Below, piece after piece: positions 35,181-42,895 of a stretch of DNA of 44,839 nucleotides. Below the pieces are notes generated by a model. It was not told the origin of the DNA. It did no database searches and was given only the letters and a program-made list of their open reading frames with translations. The DNA is from UBA5862 sp002408105 (GTDB lineage: Bacteria; Pseudomonadota; Gammaproteobacteria; Pseudomonadales; UBA5862), in assembly GCA_034189125.1 (NCBI GenBank), contig JAXHVB010000112.1:1-44839 (forward strand), given 5' to 3'. A program made the position numbers and the translations under genes. Each line of letters opens with the position of its first letter. The first letter of the stretch is position 1.

Positions 35181-35211
35181 TTGCGCATCGCAAAACTGGC
35201 CATAGCGATGC
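35181..35211. promoter_or_regulatory. Inverted repeats upstream of the VPxP-CTERM gene
   Basis: GCATCGC (35185-35191) and GCGATGC (35205-35211) form a 7-13-7 inverted repeat, and TTGCGCATCGCAA (35181-35193) is itself a palindrome. They lie 55-85 bases before the start at 35126, next to an AT-rich stretch. They look like operator sites; the protein that binds is unknown. Confidence 0.4.
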
Positions 35212-35344
35212 AGGATTCGTTCCGATTTAATTTTATATTCATATCAATTGGTTAGGAATTTTCTCGGTGCGGTGGACGGTGGCATGTAAAAAAACCTGAC
35301 GGGTGTGGCTGTGTGAAGGTGGAGGCTTTGCGCCAACACCCTGC

Positions 35345-36520
35345 TTATTTTTTATTCCGGTGGTGCTCGGTCATCTGCCGGGCGATGATGGTTTTCTGTA
35401 TCTCACTGGTGCCTTCGTAGATCCGAAACAGCCGCACGTCACGGTAGAAGCGCTCGACCGCGTACTCCCGCATGTAGCCAGCGCCGCCATGAATCTGCAC
35501 AGCGCGGTCCGCCACGCGCCCCACCATTTCACTGGCAATCAGCTTCGCGCTGGCAACATGGGCGCCGATGTCGGCACCCTGGTCTTTGCGGATTGCGGTT
35601 TCTCGCACCAGTGCCCAGGCGGCAAAGGCTTCTGCGCGGCTCTCGGCCAGCATGGCCTGAATCATCTGGAAGTCAGCCAATGGCTGGCCAAACTGTTCGC
35701 GGTCGAGGGCGTACTGCACGGATTCCTCAATGAGTCGCTCCGCGATTCCGCAGCAAAGCGCGCTCATGTGCAGTCGGCCCCGGCTCAGGGTCTTCATTGC
35801 CGAGCCAAAGCCGCGGTGCAGCCGATCGGGCCCGCCGAGCAAGGCCGATCCGGGGATGCGGCAGTCCACGAAATGGACGTCGCCCACCGGGGCTCCTTGT
35901 TGGCCCATTTTTTTGTAGGGGGTACCAAGCTCGATTCCGTCTGTGGCGGCGTCCACCACGAATGCGGACACACCTTTGCTGCCAGTCGTGCTGGGGTCGG
36001 TGCGGGCGAATACGGTGAACACCGAGGCCGCCGTGGCATTGGTGATGAACCTCTTGGTTCCATTGAGCACAAAGCCGTCCCCGTCCGGGCTCGCTTTGGT
36101 GCGCACCGAGCCCGCATCGGACCCCGCTTCCGGTTCGGTCAGACAGAAGGCACCAATGGCCTGGCCGGATGCGAGCCGTGGCAGCCAGGTGTTTTTCTGG
36201 TCAGGAGTCCCGTCCATCAGGATGGCCTGTGAACCAATGCCTACATTGGTTCCGAACACCGATCTGAAGGCGGGCGCGGCGCGGCCGAACTCAAACACCA
36301 CCTCAACCTCTTCGGCCATGGTCAGGCCGAGTCCCCCGTATTCAGCGGGAATGGACAGCCCGAACAGGCCCAAATCCCGCATGTCTTGAATGATATCGGC
36401 GGGGATGGCGTCGGAGTCGGCCACTTCGGGCTCCAGCGGGATGAGCCGTTGTTCTACAAACTGACGGACCGTGGACTTAAGTTGGTCTAGCGTCGCCTGG
36501 TCTAGGGGCATTGGAGGCAT
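35345..36520 (-). CDS. Acyl-CoA dehydrogenase
   Basis: The FAD enzyme introduces a double bond next to the thioester of an acyl-CoA. The 391-residue protein has FCLTEPEAGSDAGSVRTKA for flavin and substrate contact, the central beta domain, and C-terminal helices with REQFGQPLADFQMIQAMLAE and the catalytic base region RIYEGTSEIQKT (E in YEGTSE). The start is the ATG at 36520, about 70 codons inside the maximal frame; the extension covers the control region. It diverges from the thiolase-fold gene by 208 bases. Chain-length and branching preference cannot be told. Confidence 0.93.
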   Translation of the reverse strand: MPPMPLDQATLDQLKSTVRQFVEQRLIPLEPEVADSDAIPADIIQDMRDLGLFGLSIPAEYGGLGLTMAEEVEVVFEFGRAAPAFRSVFGTNVGIGSQAILMDGTPDQKNTWLPRLASGQAIGAFCLTEPEAGSDAGSVRTKASPDGDGFVLNGTKRFITNATAASVFTVFARTDPSTTGSKGVSAFVVDAATDGIELGTPYKKMGQQGAPVGDVHFVDCRIPGSALLGGPDRLHRGFGSAMKTLSRGRLHMSALCCGIAERLIEESVQYALDREQFGQPLADFQMIQAMLAESRAEAFAAWALVRETAIRKDQGADIGAHVASAKLIASEMVGRVADRAVQIHGGAGYMREYAVERFYRDVRLFRIYEGTSEIQKTIIARQMTEHHRNKK

Positions 36521-36728
36521 CTCGTTGCAGTGGGCCGTCCAGGTTGCACCGATCCGGGCCGGACTGGCAAGCGACCGATCAGGCCGGTGCAGGTTGGCGT
36601 GGATGGCGGGATCGCTTAGGCTTACTCGCGCCTGGATGCGTGGCCAAGTGCGCCGTTCATTGAAGGCGAAGACCCCAACCAAGGAGCCATACAAGGCTCT
36701 GACTAAAACCCAAGGGATGTGCATAGAT

Positions 36729-37919
36729 ATGGCTTATGACCCTACGTATTTGCGCGGGAAAGCCGCCATCGTTGGCGCTGTGGATGCAGTTTCGCCAACC
36801 GGTGCGCTCGGCGAACTCGAGCGTGATCTCGAAGTTCGAATGATCAAGGAGGCTTTGGACGACGCGGGCCTCGCGCTCTCTGACGTGGACGCGCTCTTCG
36901 CCACCGGTATGATGATGTCGTCGATGGAGCTCGCTGAGCACCTGCAGATCAACCCGACCTACACCGACACAACCATGACCGGGGGGTCCAGCTTCGAGGT
37001 GCATGTTGAGCACGCCGCAGCCGCGATCTCATTGGGCCTCTGCGAAGTCGCGGTGATCGTGTACGCCGCCACACCCCGTGGGAAGGGGGGCGTGAACTTC
37101 ATGGCCGCCCAGATGGCTGCCCTGGACAAAAACAATCCGCCACCAAACATTGAGTGGGAATTGCCCTACGGCCCTGTTTCGCCTCCCGGCAACTACGCCC
37201 TCGCAGCCAGCCGCCACATGGCCCAATACGGCACCACCCGCGAGCAGCTCGCCCAGATTGCTGTTTCCACCCGCGAATGGGCGTGCAAGAACCCGCGTGC
37301 GCGCTACCAGGATCCGATTCGTATCCAGGACGTACTGGATGCACCGATGATCGCTTCACCCCTCGGCAAACTTGATTGCTGTCTGGTCACCGACGGCGCC
37401 GGGGCATTGGTGATGACCTCCGCAGAGCGTGCCAAGGACCTGCGCAAGCCCGCAGCCTATGTGCTCGGAGTGGGCACTGCGCACGACCACGCGATGATGA
37501 TGAGCCAGATGCCTGACATCTGCACCACTGCCGGTGCGGTCTCCGGGCCGAAGGCCTTTTCGATGGCAGGGATTTCACCCAAGGATGTCAATGTGCTCGA
37601 GAGCTACGACTCCTTCACCATCACGGTTGCTCTGGCACTCGAAGACCTCGGGTTCTGCGGCAAGGGCGAGGCGGGTGCATTCGTGGAAGGAGGGACCCTT
37701 GGGCCCGGCGGAGCACTGCCCACCAACACCAACGGCGGAGGCCTGTCCTACACCCACCCAGGGATGTACGGCATGTTTTTGCTCGTCGAAGCGGTGAAAC
37801 AGATTCGCGGAGAGAGCACCGGACAAGTGGACGGTGTCGAGATTGCCGTGGCGCATGGTTGTGGCGGCATTCTGTCTTCCACCTCTACTGTGGTTCTGGG
37901 CACAGGAGCAACACGATGA
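36729..37919 (+). CDS. Thiolase-fold protein lacking the nucleophilic cysteine (SCP2/Ltp-type)
   Basis: The 396-residue protein has the thiolase fold of the SCP2/nonspecific lipid-transfer type. Two of the usual active-site motifs are visible near the end, SYTHPGMYG (the GHP-type histidine) and HGCGG (C378). The N-terminal nucleophile region reads TMTGGSSFEVH (83-92) with no cysteine, as in Ltp2-type enzymes that are aldolases. The ATG at 36729 is preferred over 36717. Its stop overlaps the start of a DUF35 partner as ATGA, the arrangement of the Ltp2-ChsH2 retro-aldolases of steroid side-chain breakdown. A C-C bond lyase acting on an acyl-CoA is inferred. Confidence 0.82.
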   Translation: MAYDPTYLRGKAAIVGAVDAVSPTGALGELERDLEVRMIKEALDDAGLALSDVDALFATGMMMSSMELAEHLQINPTYTDTTMTGGSSFEVHVEHAAAAISLGLCEVAVIVYAATPRGKGGVNFMAAQMAALDKNNPPPNIEWELPYGPVSPPGNYALAASRHMAQYGTTREQLAQIAVSTREWACKNPRARYQDPIRIQDVLDAPMIASPLGKLDCCLVTDGAGALVMTSAERAKDLRKPAAYVLGVGTAHDHAMMMSQMPDICTTAGAVSGPKAFSMAGISPKDVNVLESYDSFTITVALALEDLGFCGKGEAGAFVEGGTLGPGGALPTNTNGGGLSYTHPGMYGMFLLVEAVKQIRGESTGQVDGVEIAVAHGCGGILSSTSTVVLGTGATR

Positions 37920-38314
37920 ACCGATTGATTTTGGGCACCTCTGCGGTCGCTGAACCCTTTTGGGAAGCCACCAAACAGCAGAAATTCATGCTGCAGTTCT
38001 GTACTGGCACTGGAAAGGCCATCTGGTATCCCCGCAACTTCTCTCCCTACGACCTGAACGCCGGCGTCGAATGGCGCGAAGTTGAGGCCAATGGCACGGT
38101 GTATGCTGTGAGTGTCATGCATCGCCCGGGCAATCCGGCGATGGTCGAGGCGGTGCCCTACGTGGTCGCGCTGGTGGACTTGGATGAAGGCGTACGCCTG
38201 ATGAGCAACGTCGTCAACTGTGACCCCGATTCGGTCAAGGTTGGCGACCGCGTGAAACTGGCCTGGGAGCCCATCGCTGAGGGGCGCCACCTGCCGGTCT
38301 TCGAACTCGCCTGA
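37916..38314 (+). CDS. DUF35/OB-fold acyl-CoA-associated protein with degenerate zinc ribbon
   Basis: The 132-residue protein has the DUF35 plan: an N-terminal helix (FWEATKQQKFMLQFC), a zinc-ribbon region and an OB-fold (WREVEANGTVYAVSVMH, then VALVDLDEGVRLMSNVV and VGDRVKLAWE). Classical members carry four cysteines in CxxC...CxxC; here only C29 is present (FCTGTGK, then YPRNFSPYDL), so zinc binding is improbable. It is translationally coupled to the thiolase-fold gene and probably forms a heteromeric complex with it, holding the acyl-CoA. A bidirectional terminator follows. Confidence 0.85.
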   Translation: MNRLILGTSAVAEPFWEATKQQKFMLQFCTGTGKAIWYPRNFSPYDLNAGVEWREVEANGTVYAVSVMHRPGNPAMVEAVPYVVALVDLDEGVRLMSNVVNCDPDSVKVGDRVKLAWEPIAEGRHLPVFELA

Positions 38315-38346
38315 AGCACTCTGGACCATGGCCAGGGGCCACAACC

Positions 38347-38379
38347 AAAAAAGACCCGCCATTGGCGGGTCTTTTTTTT
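38347..38379. terminator. Bidirectional intrinsic terminator
   Basis: GACCCGCC (38353-38360) and GGCGGGTC (38364-38371) around loop ATT are flanked by six A and eight T. It separates the converging DUF35 and acyl-CoA ligase genes and fits both directions. Confidence 0.93.
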
Positions 38380-38394
38380 CTCGAACCCGAGTTT

Positions 38395-39954
38395 TCAGCT
38401 TTCGGGAACGTACTTGTCACGCACCTTGCGCCGCTGAATTTTACCGGCATCGCTGCGGGGCAGCTCATCCGTAAACTCGATCTTGCGCGGGCACTTGAAC
38501 TTGGCGATGGTCGCCTGGCAGTGTGCGATCAGGTCTTGCGCCATCTGGTCGCTTGCAGCAACGCCTTCTTTCAGCTGTACGACGGACATCACTTCCTGTC
38601 CCCAGTCGGGGTTGGGCACACCGATGGTGCACACGTCTTCGACTGCATCGTGCTTCAAGAGCGCTGCATCGACTTCAGCCGGGTAAATGTTGACCCCGCC
38701 GGAGAGGATCAAGTCCGCCCGCCGGTCCGACAGGTACAGCCAACCGTCCTCGTCGATGTACCCCATGTCATGCATGGAATAGTGGGTGCCCTTGCGGTAC
38801 GCTTTTTGGGTTTTCTCCTCGGCCTTGTAGTATTTGAAGCCGCCTTCTTCGGGCACGGGGATCCAGATGATGCCCACCTTCCCTGGGCCGAGTTCCTCAT
38901 CGGTCTCTTCGTCGACAATGAGCATGCCTTCCGGAGCAACGCCGACGGTTCCCGGTTTCTTCTTCCAGTCGTCCGGGCCAACGATGGTGCCGACACCTTC
39001 AGTGGCGCCGTAGTACTCGTAGATGACATCGCCGAACCAGTCGTACATTTGCTGCTTGGTATGCACCGGGCAGGGCGCAGCACCATGAATGATGAATTTC
39101 AAAGAAGATACGTCGTACTTACTGCGTACGTCTTCGGGAAGTGCGAGCATCCGGTGAAACATGGTCGGAACCATGTGGCTTTGGGTGATCTTGTACTCTT
39201 CGATGAACTTGAGGCATTTTTCCGGATCCCATTTGTCCATCAAGACGATCCCAACCCCATTGCCGATGGCAGCAAGCAAGTCCAGACCGAGCGGAGCAGC
39301 GTGGTATAGGGGCCCGGTGCACAGGGCAGTGTCCTTGCCTGGCTCATAGTGGGCGAATTCGGTCAGCATTGTTGGTGCGGTTGCAACCTCGCGGTACACG
39401 CCTTTGGGGTAGCCCGTGGTACCGGAGGTGTAGAGCATCTGAAACCCGCGGGATGGGTTGTCGATGTTCTCACCGGACTGCTTTTCGACTTCGGCGTCGT
39501 AGTCCTTGAAACCCGGGATGCTGCCGCCGATGGCCAGGGGCAGCTGGACATGGGGCGACTCTTTGAGTACCTCTTCCATGGTGTCGCGAAAGCGTGCGTC
39601 GCCGAAGAGCACCTTGGCTTCGCAGTCGTTAACGATGTAGGCGATTTCCGGGGCCGTGAGGTGCCAGTTGACCGGAGACACCCGCAGGCCAGTTCGAAAG
39701 CAGGCGAGCAAGGCCTCCGCAAATTCCGCCCGGTTGGAGCAAACCAGTGCCACCGCGTCTCCCGGTTTCAGGCCCTGCTCACGCATCACCCGCGCAACCT
39801 GGTTGATGCGCGCATTGAGTTCTCCGTAGGTCCGGGTTGGGCCTTGCTCGGCGCGGATGGCCATGCGGTCGGGGGCTTGGTGCGCGTGGAAAGCGACGAT
39901 CATGCCTGTGGCTGCTGCCTGCAAGGGATCGCTCAGGTACGCCGGTTCGCTCAT
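38395..39954 (-). CDS. Acyl-CoA synthetase (AMP-forming)
   Basis: The 519-residue enzyme activates a carboxylic acid to its CoA thioester through an acyl-AMP. It shows the ATP motif YTSGTTGYPKGV, the acyl/AMP motif YGATEGVG, the hinge DRRADLILSGGVNIYPAEVD and the catalytic lysine in RSDAGKIQRRK. The ATG at 39954 has GAGGA eight bases upstream. The reading frame stays open beyond it into a CAA/AAC-rich leader that is probably untranslated. It converges with the DUF35 gene and likely feeds substrates to the acyl-CoA dehydrogenase and the thiolase/DUF35 pair next door; long-chain, sterol or aromatic acids are all possible. Confidence 0.93.
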   Translation of the reverse strand: MSEPAYLSDPLQAAATGMIVAFHAHQAPDRMAIRAEQGPTRTYGELNARINQVARVMREQGLKPGDAVALVCSNRAEFAEALLACFRTGLRVSPVNWHLTAPEIAYIVNDCEAKVLFGDARFRDTMEEVLKESPHVQLPLAIGGSIPGFKDYDAEVEKQSGENIDNPSRGFQMLYTSGTTGYPKGVYREVATAPTMLTEFAHYEPGKDTALCTGPLYHAAPLGLDLLAAIGNGVGIVLMDKWDPEKCLKFIEEYKITQSHMVPTMFHRMLALPEDVRSKYDVSSLKFIIHGAAPCPVHTKQQMYDWFGDVIYEYYGATEGVGTIVGPDDWKKKPGTVGVAPEGMLIVDEETDEELGPGKVGIIWIPVPEEGGFKYYKAEEKTQKAYRKGTHYSMHDMGYIDEDGWLYLSDRRADLILSGGVNIYPAEVDAALLKHDAVEDVCTIGVPNPDWGQEVMSVVQLKEGVAASDQMAQDLIAHCQATIAKFKCPRKIEFTDELPRSDAGKIQRRKVRDKYVPES

Positions 39955-40085
39955 CGTAATTGTCCTCGTTGTTGTAATTGGATGCCCCAACACCGGTTGG
40001 CCGAGTTCCAGCGCCAGCGTCTCGTGGTCGGATACCAGCAAGCCAGAAGGGGAGCGGCACATCAGGTGCTGTGCCGGGCCACAGT

Positions 40086-40110
40086 GTTGGTTGTTGTTCG
40101 TTGTTGTTGT
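40086..40110. repeat. Interrupted GTT/AAC trinucleotide repeat
   Basis: On the minus strand this reads as runs of ACA-ACA-AC broken by one CGA, about 130-155 bases before the acyl-CoA ligase start, and a similar ACAACAAC occurs again at the ribosome site. It lies in the 234-base gap between mnmC and the ligase, where no gene is seen. Confidence 0.45.
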
Positions 40111-40188
40111 CGCCTGAGGCCCGCGTACTGTACCGGAATTTCGGCACCCGGGCGACAAGCCGTGGGCGCAATCACGGGGACGGGCCAG

Positions 40189-42219
40189 TCAATCCCTGCC
40201 GCGGATCAGCGCCCGCATCGGGAAGCGGACCGGGGCCACCGCCTCGGCCAGGGCGCAGGTCAAGGGGAAAGGCTCATGGGTCAGGTAGGCGGCCAGCAAC
40301 TCCGCAGCGAGCGGCGCCATGCTCAACCCTTTGCTGCCGTGACCGGCATTGACGAACAGACCAGGCAACATGGGTGCGACCGCGCGCACTGGTTCGCGGG
40401 CATTGTGACGCAGCGGCGCGAACCGGCTCCGGTAGGCGTCAAGATCCGGAACTGCTCCGACGGCCGGTAGCCGGTCCGGCAGCGTGGCACGAACACCGGT
40501 CTCGCCCTGGACAGAGGCCCGGATTTCGGGGCGCTGCAACGCGGCCCCCAGGGGACCAAAATCCTGTTTCGCGGCGGCCAGGTTGGCATCGTGGTCGATC
40601 TCTGAGATGGCAGGGTCGACGGCTCCAAGGCGGTAGGTTGCGCCCAAAGCGTGCTGGCCGTGGAAGGCAGGCAGCAGGTAGCCAGAGCCGCACAGGACGG
40701 CCTTGAGCCCCAGGGAATCTTCAAGGGCAGGCGCCAGGGTGACCTGCCCGGCGATGGGCTGCAGTGGAAGAAACCGGCACTGGTCCAGGGCGCCGGCCTC
40801 CAGTGCCGTAGCGACCACCACCACCGGCGCAGCGGCGAGCAGCTGCCCTTGGCGGTCCAGTACCTGCCAAGTGCTTGTATCGCTTGAGGGCGTCAGCGCG
40901 CCCACGTTGGCATCAATGCGTACGTCAATGCGCGGGTGTGTCAGCAGGCGACAGCAAAGCAGTGACAGGCGGACCCAGCCGGCGTTGGGGAACCAGACCC
41001 CACCGTGTTCGAGCGGCGCACCGACCCGCGCGCTGGCTTCGCTCGCCCCGAGCCAAACTGCCATTTGGGAGGACAGGTCCGCTCGGGCCAGCTTGGCCTG
41101 AGCCTTGGATGCTTCTTCCGCGCTGGCGGCCACCTGCAACACCCCAGTGGGAAAGTAGCAAGGATCCGGCGCTTCAGTAGACCACCGCTCGAGTTGTCGC
41201 GCGCTGAACAAATGGGCGTGCAGATGCGCCATGGCGAACGGGCTGGCTTCGGCGTGTACACGGGGGTACAGAACAGCCTGAGAAAGCTTTGAGGCGCCGG
41301 CAGCGATCTGCTTGCGCTCCAATACGGTCACTTCAATGCCACGTTCAGCCAACGCACGTGCGGTTGTGGCACCCGCAATTCCAGCGCCGATGACGCACAC
41401 GCGCCTCGGCACTGAAGGCGCGAAAGATGATTCGACTCCGAGCCGGGGGTCTGCGCTGCAGCCCACAACCGGTTGGGGTCCGACGAACTGCCCATGCAGG
41501 CGCTCGCGCTTGGCTCCGAACCCGGATGCCTTGGAGACGGCAAAGCCAACCGCCTGTAGGCCGCGCCGGACTGCGCCGGCGGCGCTGAAGGTCCCGAAGG
41601 TGGTGCCGGGGGCAGACAGCCTGGCCAGTTGCGCGAACAGGTCCAGGGTCCACATGTCTGGGTTGCGCGCAGGTGCAAAGCCGTCCAGGTACCAGGCATC
41701 GAACCGCACCCGATCTGGAATCTGCCGCAGCCCCTCGGTGGCATCCAGAAAACCCAGGTCCAGGACCACAGGGCCGGCATGGGACGTGCAGATCTCGCTT
41801 GGCTCGAACCGGATGCGGTGGATGCCGGAGATGGGTGGCGGGTATTGCGTGCAGAGCGCATCACGCCACCGGGGCTCCACGCCGAGTGCAGTCAAAGCGC
41901 GGCGCAAATCGGTCTTGGCGAGCGGGTGGGCTTCCAGGCTGAAAAAGTGGAGCCGCGCATCGGGCGGTGCCGACTGGGCCCAGATTTGCACAGTGTTGAG
42001 GAAATTCAGGCCGGTGCCAAACCCGGTCTCACCGATCAGCAGCCGCCCAGCGTGGGGGGTTGTGCACCGCTCCTGAATGCGGTTGGGGCGGAGAAAAACC
42101 GCCCGACTTTCCTCCACCCCACCTTCGGGTGAGAAGTAGTGGTCCGCGTACGCGGGCGCATTCGGGGTGTCGAACTGGTCCCAGGCGACGGCCGGGTGGG
42201 CAACGCGAAATCCTCCCAC
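40189..42219 (-). CDS. mnmC: tRNA 5-methylaminomethyl-2-thiouridine synthesis bifunctional protein
   Basis: MnmC finishes the wobble modification mnm5s2U34: its C-terminal FAD domain removes the carboxymethyl group and its N-terminal domain methylates the amine with SAM. The 676-residue protein has the SAM motif GETGFGTGLNFLNT (about 63-76), the DAWYLDGFAPARNPDMW block of the methyltransferase domain, and the FAD loop VIGAGIAGATTARALAERG in the second half. Both domains appear whole, as in E. coli (about 668 residues). The start is a GTG at 42219, six bases after the cyclophilin stop, so translation is probably coupled to that gene. Confidence 0.95.
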   Translation of the reverse strand: MGGFRVAHPAVAWDQFDTPNAPAYADHYFSPEGGVEESRAVFLRPNRIQERCTTPHAGRLLIGETGFGTGLNFLNTVQIWAQSAPPDARLHFFSLEAHPLAKTDLRRALTALGVEPRWRDALCTQYPPPISGIHRIRFEPSEICTSHAGPVVLDLGFLDATEGLRQIPDRVRFDAWYLDGFAPARNPDMWTLDLFAQLARLSAPGTTFGTFSAAGAVRRGLQAVGFAVSKASGFGAKRERLHGQFVGPQPVVGCSADPRLGVESSFAPSVPRRVCVIGAGIAGATTARALAERGIEVTVLERKQIAAGASKLSQAVLYPRVHAEASPFAMAHLHAHLFSARQLERWSTEAPDPCYFPTGVLQVAASAEEASKAQAKLARADLSSQMAVWLGASEASARVGAPLEHGGVWFPNAGWVRLSLLCCRLLTHPRIDVRIDANVGALTPSSDTSTWQVLDRQGQLLAAAPVVVVATALEAGALDQCRFLPLQPIAGQVTLAPALEDSLGLKAVLCGSGYLLPAFHGQHALGATYRLGAVDPAISEIDHDANLAAAKQDFGPLGAALQRPEIRASVQGETGVRATLPDRLPAVGAVPDLDAYRSRFAPLRHNAREPVRAVAPMLPGLFVNAGHGSKGLSMAPLAAELLAAYLTHEPFPLTCALAEAVAPVRFPMRALIRGRD

Positions 42220-42224
42220 CGGGG

Positions 42225-42812
42225 CTAGGTGCCGCTGGCAGCAGGCTCTGCCTCGATGGTCTCGATGCGCCGAATCACCACCGGCTGAAGGGGTTGGTCA
42301 TTGGCGTGGGTCGGAACCGCGGCAATGCGGTCAAGCACCTCATGGCCTGTTAGAAGTGCGCCGAACACAGTGTAACCCGGCCGTCCGGGCGATGCGTCTA
42401 GAAATCCATTGTCCACCTGGTTGATGAAAAATTGGCTGGTGGCGCTGTCGGGGTCAGGTGTGCGCGCCATGGCCAGGGTGCCACGGGTGTTGGAGGGGGT
42501 CTGCGCCGATTCGTTCGGGATCGGGCTGCGGGCTGGGATGCGCTGGCCATCGGGGGTGTATCCCCCGCCCTGGACCATGAAACCGTCAATCACCCGATGG
42601 AATGCGGTGCCATCATAGCTGCCATCGGCCACATAGCGGAGAAAGTTCGCCACGGTTCTGGGCGCTCGCTGGGGAAAGAGTTCTGCCTCCAGGGTGCCGA
42701 AGTCAGTCTCTATGCGAACGCGGGGATTGTCCGCCCATGCCATGCAACTGGCCAACAGCCCGAGTGACACAACGAGCCAGCGCCGAGCGGAGCAGGTGTG
42801 GAGATTGACCAT
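42225..42812 (-). CDS. Periplasmic cyclophilin-type peptidyl-prolyl isomerase
   Basis: The 195-residue protein catalyses proline isomerisation during protein folding outside the cytoplasm. It has the cyclophilin motifs TVANFLRYV, FHRVIDGFMVQGGGY and SQFFINQVDN. An export signal is clear: basic RRW, then a hydrophobic core, with a signal peptidase I site at AWA-DN (near residue 28). The same region reads LLASC, so a lipoprotein site is also possible. The ATG at 42812 is chosen with AAAGGA eight bases upstream; the longer frame upstream is an artefact. It is followed directly by mnmC. Confidence 0.92.
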   Translation of the reverse strand: MVNLHTCSARRWLVVSLGLLASCMAWADNPRVRIETDFGTLEAELFPQRAPRTVANFLRYVADGSYDGTAFHRVIDGFMVQGGGYTPDGQRIPARSPIPNESAQTPSNTRGTLAMARTPDPDSATSQFFINQVDNGFLDASPGRPGYTVFGALLTGHEVLDRIAAVPTHANDQPLQPVVIRRIETIEAEPAASGT

Positions 42813-42875
42813 GGGGAGTAGTCCTTTGGTGGCTTCAAGTGGGGCGTCGGTGCTGTGGCGTTGGTGGGACAGCGC

Positions 42876-42893
42876 GGGCTGCGGCTGCAGCCC
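42876..42893. terminator. Short stem-loop after the DUF3179 gene
   Basis: GGGCTGC (42876-42882) and GCAGCCC (42887-42893) enclose a four-base loop directly beyond the DUF3179 stop on the minus strand. No T-run follows, so it may be an attenuator before the cyclophilin gene instead of a full terminator. Confidence 0.4.
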
Positions 42894-42895
42894 TA

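Noticed and set aside
35192..35206. Possible sigma-54 promoter (TGGCCAGTTTTGC) on the minus strand before the VPxP-CTERM gene
   Set aside because: The GG and GC elements are eight bases apart instead of the required ten, so sigma-54 would not recognise it.
36549..36587. Similar words CCGATCCGGGCCGG and CCGATCAGGCCGG between the acyl-CoA dehydrogenase and thiolase-fold genes
   Set aside because: The resemblance is imperfect and GC-rich; could be operator half-sites, but the support is too thin to list as a feature.
39955..40158. N-terminal extension of the acyl-CoA ligase frame with a TTTTNNN run
   Set aside because: It translates the AAC-rich leader; the ATG at 39954 has a good ribosome site and matches the expected start of the family.
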